Notes under the pieces: generated by a model
Told to the model about the DNA's origin: nothing
The model's input: only the letters and a program-made list of their open reading frames with translations
Database searches by the model: none
Made by a program: the position numbers and the translations under genes
In this document: piece by piece, positions 58,055 to 64,000 of the stretch
How positions within the stretch are numbered: position 1 is the stretch's first letter
Layout of the letters: each line of letters begins with the position of its first letter
Assembly: GCF_018320785.1 (NCBI RefSeq)
Contig: NC_054877.1
Location: forward strand, 35,734,151 to 35,798,150
Direction of reading: 5' to 3'
Length of the DNA: 64,000 bases
Source: Cheilinus undulatus
Lineage: Eukaryota > Chordata > Actinopteri > Labriformes > Labridae

Positions 58055-59589
58055 TCAAAGTGTTCCAGTCCTCCTTAAAATGTTCTGTATGTTGCCCTCT
58101 ATGTAAATAGATTGGAAACCTCTGATTTGAGGTGTTGCACCAGCTGAGATAGTGTAGGGCAACCATCTGCAGCTACATGCCAACAAAGAATGGCGCAGTG
58201 ATTCCATACTAGTTAAAATGATATCTTCAGTGTCATCTAAGGCTACATTAACTCACCCGTACCAAATATTTTTCTCTTTACGTGCATTTTTGTGCCTGAC
58301 TCAGAGGTTTTTTTGACGTTAATACTCCACACGTGCCAGGGCTGGTCTGCTGAAACACTATAGGGGAGGTACGTGGAAGGTCTGAGCCTGGAGATCCACA
58401 GAAATATGAAAAACAAATCCCTGCTTTCACACACACACACACACACAGACACCTGATACAGATGTGGGCCGTAATGAAAGAGAAGACATGAGGGAATGTA
58501 TTGAAAATATGACTTAGGATAACAGATTTGTGGTGGGCGGGTGGCACTGCTCCACCACTTACTCCACCACTTTAAGGTGCATCTTGCCAAGGGCAGTACT
58601 CAGTGTGATTCCAGCTGTGTTTCTGCCATAGTCTGCTAGTTTTCACTTCAAATTTTCATGCTCACTTGCGTCATAATTAAGCAAGACTCTTATGTAGAGT
58701 CTTGACTGGAAGCACTCTCCTGTTTTATGCCAACAGATGCACCATGACAGTTTAGGATTTGCAGGCACTGTGGATTATATCGGATTAGACAGGCAAAGGA
58801 AAACATCTGGTAGGAAATTGCACAAAAAGTACAAAATGAGCAGCAACAAAAAGCAAAGATCTTTGTAACTACTTGGCCCCGGATTAAATAATAAGTCTAA
58901 TAAACCCATAAGAGGGCTAGAGCCAACAATGACTTAATCCTCATTATTGTTTTTGTTGCTGGGACTTGATTATTCAAATCCCCTGCTAACTGGTGAGTTC
59001 GCCAAAAAAAAAAAAAAAACTACTCACAAGGAGCCATAGTATTGCATCGGGTTGTATGTTTCTCTGCTATGGCAAGCATCAACACTGTTCTTCATTTTAG
59101 TCAGTTTTGTCCATGTTTGTCGGTGCCTTTTGCTAACAAATTATATATTTTGTTCTTTTACCAAATAGAGTAATTAAAAGTGGAAAAATATCTTCTCTTA
59201 AAGTATAATTTATAAGTACAAAATTCCATGTTGTTTTCAGGAATAAGTTTTCTTTTCATCACCACCTATCAGCGAAATGCTAACTTTAGCATGCTACTAT
59301 GCTCACATTAGCCCAGTTAAGAGAGCGCCTTGTTATTTTATTTTCATAATGAACGCCACGGATGGGTAATGTGAGGGGGGTGGTGATCCCTTTCTGTGCC
59401 TTCTCCACAGTAACAGGGGCCGTACTATCAGACTCCAGCCATTCTGAATGTGTCAGAGTGTTGGACTGTCATGATCTCAACCTGTAACGCATATTCCAAT
59501 AAATCAGCATTTTTGTTATACATGAATGCATTCCACATATCGAGGGAGAAAAGTTTGTTAAAAGTGATGAGGCAGTCCATCTTTGTGCT
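58055..59589. other. Upstream of angptl1; no gene seen
   Basis: Contains an (AC)n run at 58428-58449 and a 16-base A-tract near 59005. Nothing else classified. Confidence 0.4.
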
Positions 59590-60245
59590 GCAAGCACTCC
59601 AAGAATACTTTGGGAGTCAAGACAGTCCGGCTTCAGACTACAGATCTCAGACGCCCCCTTCAGCAGACCACTACGGTGGGATGCCACAACTGTAAAAACA
59701 GAAGCACACTTTTGAAACTTTTGAAAATAAAATCAGATTCAACTTCTGACTAGGGTTAAGGTAAGGTCTACACTACTGACAGGTAAAAGTCAAGAAGCTG
59801 GCCTGCAAAACCTGATAAAACTTAATAAAACCAAGTAAACAGTCTTCTAACAGGAAAAAACTAACACAGCTAATGTAGCTAAGGCTATAGCCAGTGAAAC
59901 TATGTAAGCTACCTAGATAATGTAGCTAGCTAAAACCAAAGCTAACAAAGCCACGTTAGCTATGTTAGCTACTCAAGCTATGTAGGTAACAGGTAAATTA
60001 CTTACCTAGCTTAAGCTAAAGCAAATTAAGCAACATTAGCTATATTAGAGTACGCAACATGTGCTAAAGCTAGACACATTTTAGAAGGCGTTACATAAAC
60101 AGCTGCTTTAGCACTGTTAGCTTCAGCTAAAGCTAACATAGCTACATTGGCTTATGTAGTAGCATAAACTACATAGCCAGTGATGCTGTGTTTGCTTTAG
60201 CTAAAGCTAAAACCAGTGTTGTGAGCTAGCAAAGATGCTAACATC
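59590..60245. repeat. GCTA-rich repeat family, copy 2 of 3
   Basis: Starts at about AAGACAGTCCGGCTTCAGAC, passes CAGATCTCAGACGCCCCCTT, then AAATAAAATCAGATTCAACT and GGGTTAAGGTAAGG, and ends in a GCTA/GCTAAC-rich field (59865-60240). It shares its left part with 63067 and its middle with 51920. Confidence 0.8.
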
Positions 60246-61710
60246 AACACATGATCAGGCAGTGGTCGTCGAGCCACACTGGAGGAGTGCAGCAGCAGCA
60301 GACCTGTATTTGTCAACAAAACAACAACAACTAAGCTAACTAATACAGTCGCTAAATGGGACTGCAGACCATCAACATCACCGAAGACAAGGGGCTTAAG
60401 GCCATTTACAAATTCAGTGAAGCTGTATCATCACAGAGGTGAAAATTGGATCTGTGGAGGGAGCCTAGTACTGTGTGTTTGTGTATGTCTGGCTGCGTGT
60501 GTATGAAAAGCTCCCACTAGGCCATGCTCTCTCACTGTCCGCTAATGCCAAAATGAATTGAGAAATGGGAATGCATAATTTCACACCTTCGCATTGTCAG
60601 TATGAATGCTTCAAGGCATAGAGATGAAGCTTTGTTATGTACAGTCGCAAAATATGCGCAATTAAAACATGTAATGGCAATGTTATATTGATGATATGCA
60701 GGCATAATGTTAGCATTGTCATTATTTCCATTTCTCATGCTTACATTTGCAGTTTATAACTAAAACAGAATTTAGCTAGGGTAGAAATTAAGAAAGTACA
60801 GTTTCATGATGATTCGAAGATCAATAAGGTGGTTACACTAATTTAAAGGGTAAAAACACTGATGAGTGCACAAAGATTCAGCAAATCCTCCTGTAGGTTA
60901 AGGTTCACAGAATTTTAACTTCAGTGTGATACTAGTACAATCTAATAATACCTGAACCTTTCTTAATACCACAAAAAATTTAGGGCCAAATCCAGTGCAC
61001 CTAATGTCTGGAACTTTCTTGTTTTAAGTTATCAAAAATTGCAAGCAATTTCCTATACATTGTCAAAATTTCACAAATATGTTGGCAACATTTCAGTGCC
61101 TAAACATTGCCAACATATCTGCACAGTTTAAACAGTGGGAGCTTTCATGCAGTTTTTGATGGATTCATTCCTCTCTTGAGTGCCTGATGTATGAAATGGT
61201 TGGCTATTTTGAAGCTCTGACACTTCTAGATACTAGCTTTCATTATAATAATTAAGAATGGATCATTTTAAAGCAGTTAGTATAGGAAAAATATGAAATC
61301 TATAAAAGACTGACAACTTTACAATAGTTGTTGAGGAATCAAAACCACAAATTGAAGAATCCTGAAGCTGCAAACAGCAAACAGAAAGCTGCAGGAAAAA
61401 AAGTTAGAGGATCGCCAAATTCATGTCCCTTTAGGATGATGAATTTCTGTACAAAATCCTATAGAAATCATTTTGTTTCACAGATATGATTGGCATACTG
61501 AACCACTGATTACATGAGTGACACTGCCAAAGAGCTGATTAGATTAGAGCATTAGAGATTAAATAAATTTATAAGCTATTTAAAAGTCTGAATCTTGGAC
61601 CAATGCATTATTAGTTGTTCCCTCTCTTCTGAAATCCATTGAATAGTTATATGTATGTAGGTCTACGTGAACAATAATTGAGCTTTACTTCTCACTCCTT
61701 TTCTCCTAGA
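60246..61710. other. angptl1: angptl1 upstream intron; acceptor at its end
   Basis: AT-rich DNA with no recognised repeat or exon. Ends with the acceptor CTCCTTTTCTCCTAG at 61696-61710, preceded by a good pyrimidine tract. Confidence 0.5.
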
Positions 61711-61746
61711 TCTTACGCTTGTTGACTGATAAAGAGAGGAGGAACC

Positions 61747-62542
61747 ATGGGACCTAGAGCATGGACTCTATTTATCTTGTTTGGTCTTTCTCTCTGGAGC
61801 AACAGCCAAGCCCTCACCAAGCACCCCATCCTCTCTCGGATACGAAGGGCTCCAGAAGCCAATGGAGAAAACAAGAAGTGCTCTTACACCTTCCTGGTTC
61901 CTGAGCAGAAAATCACAGGACCCATCTGCGCCGCTCGAGGTTATTCAACCGACAAGGACCGAGTGACACGTCTGGATGTGGCTGGAGTGCGTGACCTCCT
62001 GTCAAAGCAGCGTCGGGAGATGGAGACTTTGAAGCTGGTGGTGGATGTGGACGGCAACTTGGTGAACGAGATGAAGCTGTTGAGGAAAGAGAGCAGGAAT
62101 ATGAACTCTAGAGTGACCCAGCTCTACATGCAGCTGCTGCATGAGATCATCAGAAAGAGAGACAACTCACTGGAGCTAGCACAGCTGGAGACGCGCATCC
62201 TAAATGCTACAACTGAGTCACTGCGGTTGGCCTCCAGGTATAGGGAACTAGAGGCCAAATACGCAGCACTGTCTGCTGTAGTGAACAACCAGTCAGTGCT
62301 GATTGGGGCTTTGGAGGAGCGTTGTATGCAGGTGTATAGTCGCAGGCATGAGCAGCCCCCCATGGGACCTCCACTGGTGCAGGTGGTGCCTGAGAATATA
62401 CCTGTTAACGTGCCACGTTTCACTAATGAGATCCAAAGGGACAATACTCGAGGGTTTGCAAGGGGCTCTCGATCTGGGCCGTCACCGACGAGTGGCACCC
62501 TGGAAGTTCAGAAACCTCCACAGAGAAACTTCAGTGCTGAAG
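61747..62542 (+). CDS. angptl1: Angiopoietin-like 1, 5' coding exon (partial gene)
   Basis: Encodes residues 1-265 plus one base. The ATG has a strong context (GAACCATGG), 36 bases inside an exon opening at 61711. Signal peptide is residues 1-22. RIRR at 31-34 is a possible furin-type site. The conserved N-terminal block KKCSYTFLVPEQKITGPIC is residues 43-61, followed by a coiled coil (about 78-200) containing LLRKESRNMNSRVTQLYMQL and LHEIIRKRDNSLELAQLE. Sequons include N153 and the NNQS near residue 180. The T-F-L-V-P-E-Q and V-V-D-V-D-G-N words place it with ANGPTL1 rather than ANGPTL2. The donor GAAG|GTCAGT at 62542/62543 splits a Gly codon, as expected before the EGPFKDC start of the fibrinogen-like domain. 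That domain is not in the window, so the next intron exceeds 1.4 kb. ANGPTL1 is a secreted angiopoietin-like factor with reported anti-angiogenic action. Confidence 0.94.
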
Positions 62543-63066
62543 GTCAGTGATCCATCCAGCTTGCATGATCTTTTTAAATGGGGATGGTACTCTATGATTT
62601 CACCTGACAATTGCAATCACTAAATTGATAGTTTCTTATTTCTACATTGCCGAAACATAGTAAGTCTTCTGAAAAAATCTTACACTAGAACAGATCTAGG
62701 CCATACTCACTGTTCTAGTATGTAGAAAGGACTCAATAAATGTGCCATGAGCAAGCAATGGGCAGCACTGGCAAGGAATGAAATTTATTTGGTTAAAAAA
62801 AAACAAAAAAAAACCTGAACAAACCGAAATCAAAGGTGGACAGTCATCTGCTCAATATCTAAATTAGTCCTGAACCAATTAAAAGTGGCTTCTTTTGGAC
62901 TATTGTTTATTTGGCTATACAGCTTACAGTCATGCTTTGGCATTGTGAAGATACACTTTTACTTATTTACACAAGACTGAGATAAATGCTAACATTAGCA
63001 TGCTAACATCATCAAATTGGCAAAGTTAATAGCGAGGACTAATAGTATCAGTCAGTTCGTTTTTGC
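62543..63066 (+). other. angptl1: angptl1 intron; no further exon seen
   Basis: No sequence coding the start of a fibrinogen-like domain was found between 62543 and 64000. The sequence is unclassified, with an A-rich tract near 62796-62814. Confidence 0.6.
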
Positions 63067-63480
63067 AAGACAGTCTGGCTTTAGACGGCAGATCTCAGAC
63101 GACCCTTTGCAGACCACTACAGTGAGACGACACATCCATCAGAACGAAAATACACACTAACACTTTAGAAATAAAATCAGATTAAAGTTCTGGTGTTTAA
63201 TAAAGCTGATAAAACAGCCTGCTTATGGGAAAAAAAGCTTGTCCTCAATGGAAACACTCTTACACAGCTAATGTAGCTAAGTAGCCAGGGCTAAAGCTAA
63301 TGAAGCTGCATCAGCTATGTAGATAATGTAGGTACATAGCTAACATAGCTAAATGTAAAGTTAACAAAACAACTTTAGCATGGTCAGCTACATAGATAAT
63401 ATAGCTATGCAGATAAATCTAAAGCTAACAAAGCTACATTAGCTACATAAACTTAGTAGATATCATAGCTACATAACTGT
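63067..63480. repeat. GCTA-rich repeat family, copy 3 of 3 (inside angptl1 intron)
   Basis: AAGACAGTCTGGCTTTAGAC and CAGATCTCAGACGACCCTTT, then AAATAAAATCAGATTAAAGT, then a field of ATAGCTA, GCTAAC and AATGTAGCTA words (63265-63475). Orientation is the same as copies 1 and 2. Confidence 0.8.
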
Positions 63481-64000
63481 GTGAAGTAGGGTGAACTGAG
63501 AGATTGGGACACCCCAAACTGAGATTTAAGGGATATACAGTATCCCACAATGCCTTGTGAATCCCTGAGATCATTAAGGTTCATGATTTAATGTTTTTTC
63601 AGTTCACTGTGGTTCTTTTGATTTCAAATTGGCCTTTTTTTAAAAAAAAAACACTCATAGTAGAAATGCCCGGTATTGTTCTGCTGTCTGTTTATGTAAA
63701 TGTGGTTGACAACTGCCGATGATGTATTAGGAGCTTGAATGGTTGTCCCATTGCTAAGGGGAAGATTTCACCACTACTGCTTGCAGCTCTGTATGGGGCA
63801 AGGGGGCATTTGAAAATGAGGGGTATGACCAAGTGACAGGGGAAAAGGATGAATTGGGATTGAGCCTTAATCTTAACCAGAGCTGTGGCCTGACAGACCA
63901 TCCATCCATCAATCTTCTCATTTACTTCCACTTGTCTATTAAGTGATTTTGTTTAAAAATTGCAAAACATTCATGATTAAATATATAACACTTTCGACTT
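63481..64000 (+). other. angptl1 intron to window end
   Basis: Unclassified sequence. The frame at 63692-63931 (minus) has no recognised domain. Confidence 0.4.

Noticed and set aside
62124-62623. Frames of 106-124 codons overlapping angptl1
   Set aside because: Shadows of the real coding frame; they encode no known family.
62543-64000. Fibrinogen-like domain exon of angptl1 or a host gene such as RALGPS2
   Set aside because: In mammals ANGPTL1 lies within RALGPS2, but no coding sequence for either the fibrinogen domain or RALGPS2 was recognised here.

Overview
The window looks like nuclear DNA of a ray-finned fish, most likely a percomorph teleost. The genes are split by GT-AG introns, their products match vertebrate-specific families, and the non-coding DNA is full of repeats typical of teleosts (Tc1-like, hAT-like, TTAA-flanked and other short transposons, LINE and SINE fragments). 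There is no sign of bacterial or viral sequence. Family assignments come from reading translations against remembered family sequences; no search was run.

Three protein-coding genes can be supported. (1) lrrc52, + strand: exon 1 at 375-1029 and exon 2 at 23134-23462, separated by a 22.1 kb intron. It encodes a signal peptide, leucine-rich repeats, one membrane segment and a charged tail, the plan of the gamma (LRRC26/38/52/55) auxiliary subunits of Slo potassium channels. (2) A ZYG11-family gene, - strand, 14 coding exons between 49820 and 38621. The exons join with consistent phases into a 755-residue product with an N-terminal BC box, LRRs and an ARM-like C-terminal domain, i.e. a CUL2 ubiquitin-ligase substrate receptor. 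(3) The 5' coding exon of angptl1, + strand, 61747-62542, with signal peptide, N-terminal cysteine region and coiled coil; its fibrinogen-like exons lie beyond the window.

Layout: 1-374 lrrc52 leader; 1030-23133 its intron, holding Tc1 and hAT remnants, a nested transposon, a 1.3 kb minisatellite of 31-bp units and a TTAA-flanked MITE; 23463 to about 25.7 kb its 3' side, with inverted repeats around exon 2; about 25.7-38.46 kb intergenic DNA between two convergent genes; 38.46-50.05 kb the zyg11-like gene with its promoter (CCAAT box and CRE); 50.05-61.7 kb the interval upstream of angptl1, with three copies (one beyond the exon) of a GCTA-rich repeat and a possible non-coding first exon ending at 54157; then angptl1.

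The three genes have unrelated jobs (ion-channel accessory subunit, ubiquitin ligase receptor, secreted angiopoietin-like factor), and nothing suggests a shared pathway. The most informative observations are the complete exon model of the zyg11-like gene, whose start codon is the last three bases of its first exon and whose glycine-degron pocket residues are all kept; the higher-order minisatellite; an inverted repeat pair enclosing lrrc52 exon 2; and nested transposons with readable target-site duplications. I did not find a convincing new biological system.
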